Assembly (NCBI RefSeq): GCF_001952855.1
Contig: NZ_LPNO01000002.1
Span: 254,966-318,965 of the forward strand
DNA length: 64,000 nucleotides
Direction: 5' to 3'
DNA from: Pseudomonas sp. ATCC PTA-122608
GTDB lineage: Bacteria; Pseudomonadota; Gammaproteobacteria; Pseudomonadales; Pseudomonadaceae
Within the stretch, counting starts at the first letter, position 1. Each line of letters starts with the position of its first letter. Of this stretch, positions 17,593 through 26,511 are shown piece by piece. The position numbers and the translations under genes are program-made. The notes beneath the pieces were generated by a model. That model saw only the letters and a program-made list of their open reading frames with translations. It had not been told where the DNA came from and ran no database searches.

Positions 17593-19101
17593 ATGCAATT
17601 CGATTGGCACTACACCCTGGGCCTGTTGTGGAACGGCGACTTCTGGCGCGCCGTCGGCACTGTGGTCGAACTGAGCCTGGAAACCTGGCTGCTGGGCATT
17701 GTGCTGGGGTTTTTCCTGGCCCTGGCCCGGCAGTCTGAACGGCGCTGGCTGCGGGATTGCGCCGGGGTCTACATCTGGTTCTTCCGCAGCCTGCCGTTAC
17801 TGGTCCTGTTGATCTTTGTCTACAACCTGCCCCAGGTGTTTCCGTCCACCAGCGTGGTGTTGTCCAACCCTTACTCCGCGGGCCTGATCGCCCTGGTATT
17901 GAGTGAGGCGGCCTACATCGCCGAGATTCATCGGGGCGGCTTGCTGGCGGTGGTCAAGGGGCAGCGCGAAGCCGGCAAGGCGTTGGGCGTGGGTTATCGC
18001 GGCGTGCAGCGCCTGATCGTGGTGCCCCAGGCGCTGCGGGTGGCATTGCCGACACTGGCCAACGAATACATCACCATCGTCAAGCTGACCTCGCTGGTGT
18101 CGGTGATTTCGCTCTCGGAAATCCTGCTGGTGGGCCAACAGCTCTACACCCAGAACTTCCTGGTGATGGAGACCATGCTGGCCGTGGCATTCTATTACGT
18201 GTTCATCGTGACGGTGTTCAGCTGGCTGCTGCGGGTGCTTGAAAACCACTTGGACGTGACCCGCCGCAAACCCAAGGCAATCGCGCCCGCTGAACTCGAC
18301 CAGGTGGCGACGCGTCGTGCCTCCGGCCAGGCCGAGCCCGGCGAGTTTGCGTTGCAGGCCCGCGCAGTGCGCAAGGCCTATGGCGAGCTGGAAGTGCTCA
18401 AGGGTGTCGAACTGAATGTGCGCTGGGGCGAGGTGGTGTCGATCATCGGCCCGTCGGGCTCGGGCAAGACTACGTTGATTCGCACCATGAACGGCCTCGA
18501 AAGCCTGGACCGTGGCGAAATCACCCTGCAAGGCCAGCCGTTCCTGCGTGGCACTCAGGAGCCCCAGGGTGCGCTGGGTCACAAGGTGCATATGCGCGGC
18601 ATCGTGCATGTCGGCATGGTGTTCCAGGGGTTCAACCTGTTCCCGCATAAAACCGCCCTTGAGAACGTGATGCTCGCGCCCGTCTACCATGCCCATGGGG
18701 GCGGCGAAGAACTGCGCCTGTTGAGCCTGGCCCTGCTGCGCAAGGTCGGCATGCTGGAGCACGCCGGCAAGTACCCGCATCAATTGTCCGGCGGCCAACA
18801 GCAGCGTGTGGCAATTGCGCGCGCCTTGGCGATGCGGCCGTCGGTGATGCTGTTTGACGAACCCACCTCAGCCCTCGACCCGGAGCTGGTGGGCGACGTA
18901 CTCGCGGTGATCGAAGAGCTGGCTCGCGAAGGTATGACCATGGTCATCGTGACCCATGAAATGAACTTCGCGTTCAAGCTCTCCGATCGTGTGGTGTTCA
19001 TGGAAGGCGGCGAGATTATTCAGGACGCCCCGCCGCGTGAAATGCTCGAACAACGCAGCGAACGCATGACCAAGTTCCTCAAAGACGTCCAACTGGCGTG
19101 A
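17593..19101 (+). CDS. Fused ABC transporter permease/ATP-binding protein, amino-acid type
   Basis: A 502-residue single-chain importer component. Residues 1-225 form a HisM/GlnP-like permease with several TM helices and an EAA loop (EAAYIAEIHRGGLLAVVKGQ). After a linker, residues 255-502 form a complete ATPase: Walker A GPSGSGKTT near residue 285, signature LSGGQQQR near 397 and Walker B VMLFDEPTSALD near 417. In most relatives these are separate genes. The start at 17593 follows GGAG by eight bases. The upstream substrate-binding gene ends 16 bases before. Confidence 0.92.
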   Translation: MQFDWHYTLGLLWNGDFWRAVGTVVELSLETWLLGIVLGFFLALARQSERRWLRDCAGVYIWFFRSLPLLVLLIFVYNLPQVFPSTSVVLSNPYSAGLIALVLSEAAYIAEIHRGGLLAVVKGQREAGKALGVGYRGVQRLIVVPQALRVALPTLANEYITIVKLTSLVSVISLSEILLVGQQLYTQNFLVMETMLAVAFYYVFIVTVFSWLLRVLENHLDVTRRKPKAIAPAELDQVATRRASGQAEPGEFALQARAVRKAYGELEVLKGVELNVRWGEVVSIIGPSGSGKTTLIRTMNGLESLDRGEITLQGQPFLRGTQEPQGALGHKVHMRGIVHVGMVFQGFNLFPHKTALENVMLAPVYHAHGGGEELRLLSLALLRKVGMLEHAGKYPHQLSGGQQQRVAIARALAMRPSVMLFDEPTSALDPELVGDVLAVIEELAREGMTMVIVTHEMNFAFKLSDRVVFMEGGEIIQDAPPREMLEQRSERMTKFLKDVQLA

Positions 19102-19118
19102 GCCCAAGGAGCCCCAAC

Positions 19119-19784
19119 GTGAGTCAAGCCAAGGAACCCAGCCTGTCGCTGGCCGACCAGGTTGCCATCGAGCTGCGTGAAGACATCATCGGCGGCCGCC
19201 TGCTGCCCGGCATGCCGCTGGTGGAGAGCGAGCTGGTCAACGCCTATAACGCCTCGCGCAACACCGTGCGCGAAGCCCTGCATCACCTGGGCCGCGAAGG
19301 CCTGACCAGTTACGTGCGCAACAAAGGCGTGATCGTGCGCCGGCTCGGGGTGGATGAAGTGCGTGACCTCTTCAAGGTGCGTCGCACCCTGGAGCTGCAG
19401 GCCATCGCCGCCAGCAAGCCGTTGCGCGAGTACCAGTCCGACTTGATGCTCGAGTCCATCGAGGCCGCGCAATTGGCCCAGGATCGCGAGAACTGGCAGG
19501 CCTTCGGTACTCACAGCCTGCGCTTTCACCAACACATCGTCGGGCTGATGCGCAGCCCGTTGCTGGACGAATTCTTTACCCATATTGCAGCCCAGATGCG
19601 CCTGGTGTTTTCCAACGCCCCCAGCGAGGAAACCTTCCAGAAACCCTGGCTGGAACGCGACCGGCAGATTCACGACCTGCTGGTTGACGGCCACAAGCAA
19701 GCCGCCGGGGAAGCCCTGGGCAGCTACCTCAACGACTCCGAATCGGTGCTGCTGGACATTCTGAGCAGCATCCCCAAACCCTGA
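19119..19784 (+). CDS. GntR-family (FCD) regulator
   Basis: A 221-residue GntR regulator of the FadR/FCD subfamily. The N-terminal winged helix includes LREDIIGGRLLPGMPLVESELVNAYNASRNTVREALHHLGREGL. The all-helical FCD domain has the metal-ligand pattern Asp, then His residues in RFHQHIVGLM and ERDRQIHDLLV. I chose GTG at 19119 because AAGGAG lies eight bases upstream. A GTG at 19098 overlapping the previous stop is an alternative. It likely controls this transporter cluster, perhaps through the palindrome at 16678-16692. Confidence 0.88.
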   Translation: MSQAKEPSLSLADQVAIELREDIIGGRLLPGMPLVESELVNAYNASRNTVREALHHLGREGLTSYVRNKGVIVRRLGVDEVRDLFKVRRTLELQAIAASKPLREYQSDLMLESIEAAQLAQDRENWQAFGTHSLRFHQHIVGLMRSPLLDEFFTHIAAQMRLVFSNAPSEETFQKPWLERDRQIHDLLVDGHKQAAGEALGSYLNDSESVLLDILSSIPKP

Positions 19785-19798
19785 AGCGAGGACCTACC

Positions 19799-20650
19799 AT
19801 GTACAAGGACTATCCAGCGGCCTACCAAGTCAGCAAAGGCGCTGCCTTGCAGGTCGACAAAGCCTTTTATGACCGCGTGCGCGAGTCCCGGGACGGCCGC
19901 ACCCTGATCGAACAATTTGAAGTGCCGATCCGCACCGGCCGCGCCTGGAAAGTACCGGCCGGCCATGTGTTCCGTGTGACCACGCCGGTGGGCCCGCAGG
20001 TGGGCGACTTCAACGTGTGGAGTGCCAACGACCCTCGCGAACGCATGTGGGCGGCCCGCACCCGCCAACTGCAAGGCGCCCATGTCACGACCTATGACCG
20101 CCTGTGGTCGAATTTGCCGTTTTTGCGGCCGATGGTCACCATCACCGACGACAGCCTGGCCGACTACGGCATCGACGAACACGGCGGGCGCCTGCACGAT
20201 TTGCTCGGCACGCGCTGCGACCCATACGTGAACAAGATGCTCACCGGCGAAGACTTCCACCACCACTGCCACTCCAACCTGACTCGCGCCGTGTTGCCCC
20301 ATGGTCTGACCGAGTTCGACGTGCATGACGTACTGAACATCTTCCAGTGCACCGGCCTGAATCACGACGACATGTACTTCATGAAAGCCTGCCCGGCCAA
20401 GCAGGGCGACTACCTGGAGTTCTTTGCCGAAATCGATCTGCTGTGCGCCCTCTCCACCTGCCCAGGTGGCGACCTGTCGCTGCCGATGTGGGGCCCGGAT
20501 GCGGAAGACCCGCTGAAGGTCTGCCGTCCCTTGGGGGTTGAGATCTACCGCCTCGACGACGCGCTGCTGGAAGGCTGGAAACAGCCCGAACGCGCCGCCT
20601 ATAACGGCAACCATGGCCTGTTGATCCCCAAGGCTGACTGGGAAAAGTAA
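19799..20650 (+). CDS. DUF1989 (urea-carboxylase-associated family) protein
   Basis: A 283-residue DUF1989 protein. Landmarks are WKVPAGHVFRVTTPVGPQVGDFNVWSANDPRERMW, FLRPMVTITDD, the His cluster GEDFHHHCHSNL with a nearby Cys, and FQCTGLNHDDMYF with CPAKQGDYLEFFAEIDLLCALSTCPGGD near the end. Conserved Cys and His residues suggest a metal site. Some family members are carboxyguanidine deiminase subunits next to urea carboxylase-like enzymes; others are uncharacterised. No carboxylase is encoded here. It follows the GntR gene by 14 bases and is probably co-transcribed with the importer, so it may process the imported compound. Confidence 0.8.
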   Translation: MYKDYPAAYQVSKGAALQVDKAFYDRVRESRDGRTLIEQFEVPIRTGRAWKVPAGHVFRVTTPVGPQVGDFNVWSANDPRERMWAARTRQLQGAHVTTYDRLWSNLPFLRPMVTITDDSLADYGIDEHGGRLHDLLGTRCDPYVNKMLTGEDFHHHCHSNLTRAVLPHGLTEFDVHDVLNIFQCTGLNHDDMYFMKACPAKQGDYLEFFAEIDLLCALSTCPGGDLSLPMWGPDAEDPLKVCRPLGVEIYRLDDALLEGWKQPERAAYNGNHGLLIPKADWEK

Positions 20651-20661
20651 CCGCCAGATTG

Positions 20662-20688
20662 ACACCTGGGGCGCCGCGCCTCAGGTGT
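20662..20688. terminator. Bidirectional hairpin between convergent operons
   Basis: ACACCTGGGGCG pairs with CGCCTCAGGTGT around a short loop, with one mismatch. It sits between the convergent DUF1989 gene and the sugar-type permease gene and overlaps the latter's stop codon. T-runs are weak. Confidence 0.5.
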
Positions 20689-21658
20689 TCTGCGCGATCC
20701 TGCGACTGATAAAACTGAAGGCCAGCACCACAAAAATCAGCACGCCGGTGGCCACCTGCTGCCAGTAAAAATTCCAGCCGATCAACAGCAAGCCATTGGC
20801 AATGACGTTGATAAACAGCACACCCAGCAGCGTGCCCGGAATATTCGCCCGGCCCTGGCGATTCAACGTGGTGCCAATAAATACCGCGCCAATCGCATTC
20901 AGCAGGAACGCATTGCCCGACAGCGGCACATAAGCGCTCACCGTAGAACTGAGCAGAATCCCCGCCACCCCACACGCTAGCGCAGCGGCCAATACTGTGG
21001 TGGTGACAATGCGCCGTACCGATAACCCTGAGTAATACGCCAGCAGCGGCTGGGTGCCTTGGGCCAGCAGTTCGCGCCCCAGGCGTCCACGGGCCAGCAA
21101 CAGGCCGTAGACCACTGCCAATACCAGCACGATCAACAACGGCAACGGCACACCCAACGGGCTGAAGCTCGCCAGTTCCGGCTTGAAGCCCTGGGCGATG
21201 TAGATCGGCTGGCCACCGTCCGAGAGCAACTGCTGGGCACTGGTGCCGATAAACAAGGTGCCGAGGGTCGCCAGGAACGGGCTGATCCGCAAACCCGCGA
21301 TCAAGCCGGCGTTGAACAGTCCTACCAGCAACCCGGCGGCCAACGCACCAGCGATCGCCACACCCAACCCGTGCCCGGCGTTCAGTAACACTACAAAGCT
21401 GAAACTGGCGAAATCCAGCGCGGTGCCCACCGACAGGTCGATGCCACCGGCCGCCACCGCGTAGGTCATGCCGATGGCGACAATCGCCAGCAGCACGAAG
21501 TTGTTCAGCACCAGGCTTTTGAGATTACCGCCACTGAGGAACCCGGGTGCCTGCCAGGCAAACACCATGACGATGGCCACGAACACCAACGGTAACGTCA
21601 GGGGTAACAGTGAACGCCACCCACCGCCATGTGCTTGTAGCGTCGATACCTGACTCAT
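20681..21658 (-). CDS. Sugar-type ABC transporter permease (second)
   Basis: A 325-residue RbsC-like (BPD_transp_2) permease with eight to ten predicted TM helices. It has GMTYAVAAGGIDLSVGTALDFASF and NAIGAVFIGTTLNRQGRANIPGTLLGVLFINVIANGLLL, the conserved end of the family. The start at 21658 makes an ATGA overlap with the stop of the preceding permease gene; an in-frame extension further upstream lies inside that gene and is rejected. It is the last gene of the four-gene importer unit. The substrate is unknown. Confidence 0.9.
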   Translation of the reverse strand: MSQVSTLQAHGGGWRSLLPLTLPLVFVAIVMVFAWQAPGFLSGGNLKSLVLNNFVLLAIVAIGMTYAVAAGGIDLSVGTALDFASFSFVVLLNAGHGLGVAIAGALAAGLLVGLFNAGLIAGLRISPFLATLGTLFIGTSAQQLLSDGGQPIYIAQGFKPELASFSPLGVPLPLLIVLVLAVVYGLLLARGRLGRELLAQGTQPLLAYYSGLSVRRIVTTTVLAAALACGVAGILLSSTVSAYVPLSGNAFLLNAIGAVFIGTTLNRQGRANIPGTLLGVLFINVIANGLLLIGWNFYWQQVATGVLIFVVLAFSFISRRIAQNT

Positions 21659-22647
21659 GAAGGCTCTCCCCGGTTCAATGCACTGGAAGCCGCGACCACC
21701 AGCAAAATCAGCACGCCCTGCACACCGTTGACCCAGAAGCTCGACAGGTTCAGCAGTTGAAACCCGTTGATCAAAAAGCCGATCAGCAAGGTCGCCAGCA
21801 AGGTGCCGGGGATGCTCGCCACCAGTCGCCGGGAAAACACCACGCCGAGAAAGGCAATCGCCACCACCGATAGCAGCATGTCGCCGGAGCCGGTGGTGCT
21901 GCCGCTGAAAAATGCCGCTGAACACAAAGCCGCCACGGCGGCACACAACCCCGACAACAGATAGCTGGAAAGCACATACGCTGGCACCCGAATGCCCGCA
22001 GCCTCAGCGGCGTGCGGGTATTCCCCGACGGCATGCAGGCGCAGGCCATACGCCGTGTGCTGGATCAACAGCGTCAGCACGAAGGCCGTCACCAGCAACA
22101 CCCAGGCGAGTGCCGGCACTGCCAGCCAGGTCCCGCCGCTGAGCAGGTCGAGCAACGGTGAGTCGGTGGAGACCACGGTGTTTTCGGTCAGGACCAACTC
22201 CAGGCCGGCCAGAACATTCATGCTTGCCAGGGTCGCGAGCAACGGTGGCAAACGCAGTACCACCACAGCCAGGCCATTGAGCAGGCCGACCGCCAGGCCA
22301 CAGCCCAAGGTCAGCAGCAGGCTGGCCCAAAGGTCGAGACCGGCATTGTTGAGTCGGCTGAACAGTGCAGCGCACAACCCCAGATTGGCCGCCAGCGACA
22401 GGTCCAGCCCGCCAGCGACGACATTGGAACCGCCGCCGATGATCACGCAGGTCAGGCCGAAGGCAAGCACCCCCAGGATGGCCGACTGGCTGAACACATT
22501 GGCGATATTACCCACCGACAAAAAGTTTGGCGCGGCCACGGCAAACCCCAGCAGGATCGCCAGGAACACCCCCACCGAACCGCGCCGCAACACCAGTACC
22601 CACAACCGTTGGGACAAGCCCGGCGCAGCCGTCTCAAGCAGGGACAT
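21655..22647 (-). CDS. Sugar-type ABC transporter permease (first)
   Basis: A 330-residue RbsC-like permease with conserved FGLTCVIIGGGSNVVAGGLDLSLAANLGLCAAL and GVVFSRRLVASIPGTLLATLLIGFLINGFQLL. It pairs with the next permease gene to form the membrane channel. Its start overlaps the ATPase gene end by 14 bases, so translation is likely coupled. Two non-identical permeases in one unit are common for this importer class (for example YtfT/YjfF). Confidence 0.9.
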   Translation of the reverse strand: MSLLETAAPGLSQRLWVLVLRRGSVGVFLAILLGFAVAAPNFLSVGNIANVFSQSAILGVLAFGLTCVIIGGGSNVVAGGLDLSLAANLGLCAALFSRLNNAGLDLWASLLLTLGCGLAVGLLNGLAVVVLRLPPLLATLASMNVLAGLELVLTENTVVSTDSPLLDLLSGGTWLAVPALAWVLLVTAFVLTLLIQHTAYGLRLHAVGEYPHAAEAAGIRVPAYVLSSYLLSGLCAAVAALCSAAFFSGSTTGSGDMLLSVVAIAFLGVVFSRRLVASIPGTLLATLLIGFLINGFQLLNLSSFWVNGVQGVLILLVVAASSALNRGEPS

Positions 22648-24169
22648 GCGCCACCTCCCGATTCACCGGCACGGATACCGTGGGCGGCACAGCCCCCGTG
22701 GCACACGCCAGCAATTGATCACTGTCCGCCTCACCGGCCAGGAACTCACCGGCAATCTCGCCTCGATGCAACACCAGGATGCGGTCGCAAATTCCCAGCA
22801 GCTCGGGCAAGTCCGAAGACAGCACCAGCACCGCAGCCCCCTCTTCCACCAGGCGCCCGATCAGGCGATAAATCTCGACTTTGGCGCCGACATCCACCCC
22901 CACGCACGGCTCATCCAACAGGTACACCGCCGAGCGTCGACTCAGCCATTTGCCCAAGGCAACCTTTTGCTGGTTGCCCCCGCTGAGTTGGCTGACCGCG
23001 GCCTGCGGACCTGGTGCCTTGATTGCCAGTTCGTCGATCAGGCGCAGGCTTTCGGCCTGTTCCTGGCGTTTGTTCAGCACCCCCCAACGGCTGAACCGCG
23101 CCAGCCCGGCCAGCGTGAGGTTTTCCAGCACCGAGAGCAGCGGTGAAATCCCTTGGCTGCGGCGCTCTTCCGGCACCAGGGCAATCCCTTGGGCGATGGC
23201 GTCGCCGGGTGAACGCAGGCGCAACAAACGGCCTTCCAGGTGGATGCTGCCGCTGTCGGCACGCGCTACGCCAAACAGGGTCTTGAGCAAGTCTTTAGCG
23301 CCCGACCCGACCAGCCCGGTCAGTCCGACGATTTCGCCTCGGCGCAGCTCCAGGTCGATCTCCCGATAGCGCCGGGCCAGGCTCAACGAGCGCACCTGCA
23401 GCAACGGTTCACCCAGTTCGACCTGAGCCTTGGGATACATGTCCTGCACCTCACGATTGACCATCAACCGCGCAATCTGCGCGCTGGAGGTATGCCGTGG
23501 CTCCACCACCGCCACATCACGACCATTGCGCAACACCGTCACCTCATCGCACAGGCTGTCGATTTCCTGCAGGTAATGGGAGATATAGAGGATTGATAAA
23601 CCCTGGTCCCGCAGGCGCTTGACGATCCGCAGCAACTGGTCGACCTCGCGCTTGACCAACGCCACGCTGGGCTCGTCGAACACCAGGATTTTCGGCTGGC
23701 GAATCAACGCCCGGGTGATTTGCAGCACCTGGCGCTCGGCGCTGTTCAGCTCGCCTACCAACGCGTCGGCCGGCAGTTGCAGCTCAAAATATTCCGCCAG
23801 CAAGCGCTCGGCCTCACGCTGCTGCCGACGCCGATCCACAAACGGGCCACGGCGTAATTCATGCCCGAAAAACAACGCCTCGCCCACGGTAAAACTCGCC
23901 GGCAACAGGCGCTCCTGATGGATGAACTGCACGCCCAGGGCATCCACCTGGCGCGGCGATAGCGCGGCATACGCCTGGCCGTCAATGCTCACCTGCCCCG
24001 AGTCCGCCTTGTGGATCCCCGCCAACACCTTGATCAAGGTCGACTTGCCGGCACCGTTCTCACCCACCAGGCCGTGAATGGTGCCGCGCTCGACTTTCAG
24101 GCTCGCATCATCCAGCGCCAGGGTGGCGCCGAAACGTTTGTGCAGGTGCTGCAAGTGCAATGCAGCCAT
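22634..24169 (-). CDS. Sugar-type ABC transporter ATP-binding protein
   Basis: A 511-residue RbsA-like protein with two tandem ATPase domains. The N-terminal one has Walker A GENGAGKST and a signature in GELNSAERQ. The C-terminal one has the usual degenerate P-loop (GLVGSGAKDLL) and VSQLSGGNQQKVALGKWLS. VFDEPSVAL shows Ser where Thr is usual in Walker B. The start codon overlaps the stop of the substrate-binding gene (TAATG). Confidence 0.93.
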   Translation of the reverse strand: MAALHLQHLHKRFGATLALDDASLKVERGTIHGLVGENGAGKSTLIKVLAGIHKADSGQVSIDGQAYAALSPRQVDALGVQFIHQERLLPASFTVGEALFFGHELRRGPFVDRRRQQREAERLLAEYFELQLPADALVGELNSAERQVLQITRALIRQPKILVFDEPSVALVKREVDQLLRIVKRLRDQGLSILYISHYLQEIDSLCDEVTVLRNGRDVAVVEPRHTSSAQIARLMVNREVQDMYPKAQVELGEPLLQVRSLSLARRYREIDLELRRGEIVGLTGLVGSGAKDLLKTLFGVARADSGSIHLEGRLLRLRSPGDAIAQGIALVPEERRSQGISPLLSVLENLTLAGLARFSRWGVLNKRQEQAESLRLIDELAIKAPGPQAAVSQLSGGNQQKVALGKWLSRRSAVYLLDEPCVGVDVGAKVEIYRLIGRLVEEGAAVLVLSSDLPELLGICDRILVLHRGEIAGEFLAGEADSDQLLACATGAVPPTVSVPVNREVAHVPA

Positions 24170-25155
24170 TAATCACCCCGCAGTTGCTGAACCTGCGCCA
24201 GGTTGGCAGCCGTGGTCAGCAGCGTCGCGACGTGAGTTTCCTTGGGCAGGTCGCGCTGCCCGGCCAGGTAGCGGGCCACGTTCTGCACCGCGGTCTTGCC
24301 GATCAGCGCCGGCTGCTGGGCGACCACTGCGCCCACCGGTGAATTGGCCTGGCCGAGCAGCTGCAGCACTTCAGGCGTGCCGTCCACACCATAAGTCTTG
24401 ATCTCGGTGCGCTTGGCATCGATCAACGCCTTGCTCGCCCCCAGTTGCGGAATGTCCCACGCCGCCCAGATCGCCGAGACGCTGCCGGCCGGGTACTTGT
24501 TGAGCAGCGCGGACACTTGGGAATACGCATCCTGCACGGTGTTGGGGATCACATCCCGCAACTCCGGCTCGATGATTTCCAGTTGCGGGTGATCCTTGAG
24601 CGCCAGCTTCAACTGGTCATAGCGAATCGCGCACACCGGCACGCCGTAGAAGCCATTGAACACCAGGATTTTGCCCTTGCCGCCGGCGTCCTTGATCAGT
24701 TGATCGGCCAGGGCCTTGCCGGTGGCGACGTTATCAGAGGTGGTGTTGTTGAGGCTGTACTGCGAAGGCGCGTCGATGGTGAACAGCGGGATGCCGGCCT
24801 TGCTGATGCGCTTGAGCCACGGGTCGATCACGCTGAGGGTGCCAAGGGTCTGGATCACCGCATCGGGTTTCTGGGTGACCACGGTTTGCAGTTGGGTCAC
24901 CAGGTTCTTGTCATTGCGCCCGGCGTCGAGGGTGATCGGCGTGCCGCCGAGGCGCTTGATCTCGTCGACCTGGGCCTGGAACGCTTTGATATCAAAATAG
25001 TGACTGGTGCCGGTCATGCTCACGGCAATGCGCTTGCCGGCCAGGGACGGCACCGCGTCGTCGCCCTCGGCGGCCTGGGACAGCGCGGCGTGGCCCAGCA
25101 ACAGCGCTGCGCCAAGCCAGATGAAACGGAAACGTGAGAAAAAAGTGCAAGGCAT
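24169..25155 (-). CDS. Sugar-type ABC transporter substrate-binding protein
   Basis: A 328-residue periplasmic-binding protein (Peripla_BP_4/RbsB type). A signal peptide ends near LLLGHAALSQAA|E. The fold is seen in KRIAVSMTGTSHYFDIKAF, NDKNLVTQLQTVVTQKPDAVI and a hinge near TYGVDGTPEVLQLL. The start at 25155 is preceded by GGAG at a spacing of six; an upstream ATG at 25218 would block the signal peptide. It is the first gene of the unit and no catabolic enzyme or LacI regulator is adjacent, so the ligand is unknown. Confidence 0.88.
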   Translation of the reverse strand: MPCTFFSRFRFIWLGAALLLGHAALSQAAEGDDAVPSLAGKRIAVSMTGTSHYFDIKAFQAQVDEIKRLGGTPITLDAGRNDKNLVTQLQTVVTQKPDAVIQTLGTLSVIDPWLKRISKAGIPLFTIDAPSQYSLNNTTSDNVATGKALADQLIKDAGGKGKILVFNGFYGVPVCAIRYDQLKLALKDHPQLEIIEPELRDVIPNTVQDAYSQVSALLNKYPAGSVSAIWAAWDIPQLGASKALIDAKRTEIKTYGVDGTPEVLQLLGQANSPVGAVVAQQPALIGKTAVQNVARYLAGQRDLPKETHVATLLTTAANLAQVQQLRGD

Positions 25156-25420
25156 ACAAGGCTCCGCTGAGCGACGGGTGAAAGGGTTCACCTGTGTGCA
25201 TTGCAGAGCCCATGCCATAAATTATTGCTAATAAAATCAATCAGATAAAAACAACGGCTGGCATCACGCTGTCCCACGTAAACCATAAGTGTCCGACTGG
25301 TGTTGCCCAGCCAACAGTTGCACACACCCAAGACCGCCGCCTACTGCACGATCATTCAATATCCATGGGGCCGTTGGGCCTAACGTAAGGCTCCGATCTG
25401 CTGAAACCCTGGAACCTCCG

Positions 25421-25807
25421 ATGCCTGCCACCTCCGCTTCGACGCATTACACTTCGATCAACTTCGCGCAAAAATACGCCCTGTTCAGCGAGCAATGGGC
25501 GCCCAAGGTCGTCGCGCAAATGAACGACTACCAGTTCAAGGTGGTAAAGATTGAAGGTGACTTTATCTGGCACGACCATGCCGACACCGATGAAACCTTT
25601 ATCGTCCTCGAAGGCACCCTGCGCATCGACTTCCGCGACGGCGCCGTGACCATCGGCCAAGGAGAAATGTATGTGGTGCCCAAAGGCGTCGAGCACAAGC
25701 CGCACGCATTGGGTGAGGTGAAGCTGCTGTTGATCGAGCCCTGCGGCGTGCTGAACACCGGCAGTGAGGGTGGCGAGCGTACGGCAATCAACGACGTGTG
25801 GATTTAG
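25421..25807 (+). CDS. Cupin-domain protein
   Basis: A 128-residue single-domain cupin. Motif 1 is seen in IWHDHADTDETFIVLEGTLRIDF, with metal ligands His, His and Glu. Motif 2 is GEMYVVPKGVEHKPHALGE with the last His. Such proteins serve as small isomerases, dioxygenases or mannose-6-phosphate-isomerase-like sensors. The start at 25421 leaves a normal N-terminus; the longer frame starting at 25289 lacks a ribosome site. It stands alone, divergent from the sugar importer and 68 bases before a small secreted protein. Function is unknown. Confidence 0.85.
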   Translation: MPATSASTHYTSINFAQKYALFSEQWAPKVVAQMNDYQFKVVKIEGDFIWHDHADTDETFIVLEGTLRIDFRDGAVTIGQGEMYVVPKGVEHKPHALGEVKLLLIEPCGVLNTGSEGGERTAINDVWI

Positions 25808-25875
25808 CACCTTCCGGCGTTGCCTGTTTGGGCTAGTCTTTACCTCACAGTTACTCCAGATCAGGAGCACGCGTG

Positions 25876-26286
25876 ATGAACAGGCAGCTCAAGAAAACCT
25901 CAGCCCTCGTGATTACCCTGATGGCGTTGATGGGCAACGTCTACGCCGGCACTGCCGCCTGCCCGCCCACCCATGCCCTTAAAGATACGTACAAAAAGAC
26001 GCCGACCGGCGAAGTGGTTGCCTACTCCGCGTCCGGCCCGGACGGTCAGCAATGGACCGGGCAAAACCCGATGACAGAGCAGAAGGACCTGCACCAGGTC
26101 CACTTTGAAAAGGCGGTGATCCAAAGCGGCCAGGGTCAGTCGTCGGTGGCATGCCACTACCTGGATCAGAACCACGAACCGGTGAGCATGACCCTGAAAA
26201 ACCCGGTCAATGCCAAGCCGGTTGGCAACGCATGGGCCGGCAACGAATGCACGGCAACCAACCCGGCGCTCTGCACCTTTGAATAG
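25876..26286 (+). CDS. Small secreted protein, DUF3757-like
   Basis: A 136-residue protein with a signal peptide (ALVITLMALMGNVYA|G) and a mature domain starting TAACPPTHALKD. Its WTGQNPMTEQ, SSVACHYLDQN and CTATNPALCTFE segments give four Cys residues able to form two disulfides. It resembles the DUF3757 family of small Pseudomonas secreted proteins, from memory rather than a search. AGGAG lies eight bases before the ATG at 25876. The function is unknown; the mexE promoter region follows. Confidence 0.65.
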   Translation: MNRQLKKTSALVITLMALMGNVYAGTAACPPTHALKDTYKKTPTGEVVAYSASGPDGQQWTGQNPMTEQKDLHQVHFEKAVIQSGQGQSSVACHYLDQNHEPVSMTLKNPVNAKPVGNAWAGNECTATNPALCTFE

Positions 26287-26410
26287 CCAGCACGCCCGAC
26301 AGTTTATAGGGCGCGCTGTTCCTTGCATCTTGCGCAACAGTCCTTTGTCATCAACAGCATTGATAGCTCCCTAACGAAACCTGCATGCTAGAGGGCTCGC
26401 TTTACGCTTA

Positions 26411-26435
26411 TATCATTCCGAATGATAGTTACCTT
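26411..26435 (+). promoter_or_regulatory. MexT-type box upstream of mexE
   Basis: TATCATTCCGAATGATA (26411-26427) is a perfect palindrome and contains ATC-N9-GAT (26412-26426), the core of the nod-box-like MexT site. The following AGTT-ACCTT fits the downstream half of the published extended pattern except one base. It lies about 85 bases before mexE. No mexT or mexS gene occurs in the window. Confidence 0.65.
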
Positions 26436-26511
26436 TGTTTCATTCGATTCGTGAGATAGCACCCTGCCGAGCATGATCCGCCCATCTTAAATACATTGGC
26501 GGATGCACTTC

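Noticed and set aside
20681..21946. Longer form of the second sugar permease
   Set aside because: The extra N-terminal part lies inside the previous gene in another frame; the ATGA-overlapping start at 21658 gives a normal permease.
26411..26427. Fur box upstream of mexE
   Set aside because: The AT-rich palindrome could suggest Fur, but it matches the MexT ATC-N9-GAT pattern and precedes mexEF-oprN, and it fits the 19-bp Fur consensus less well than the efeU site.
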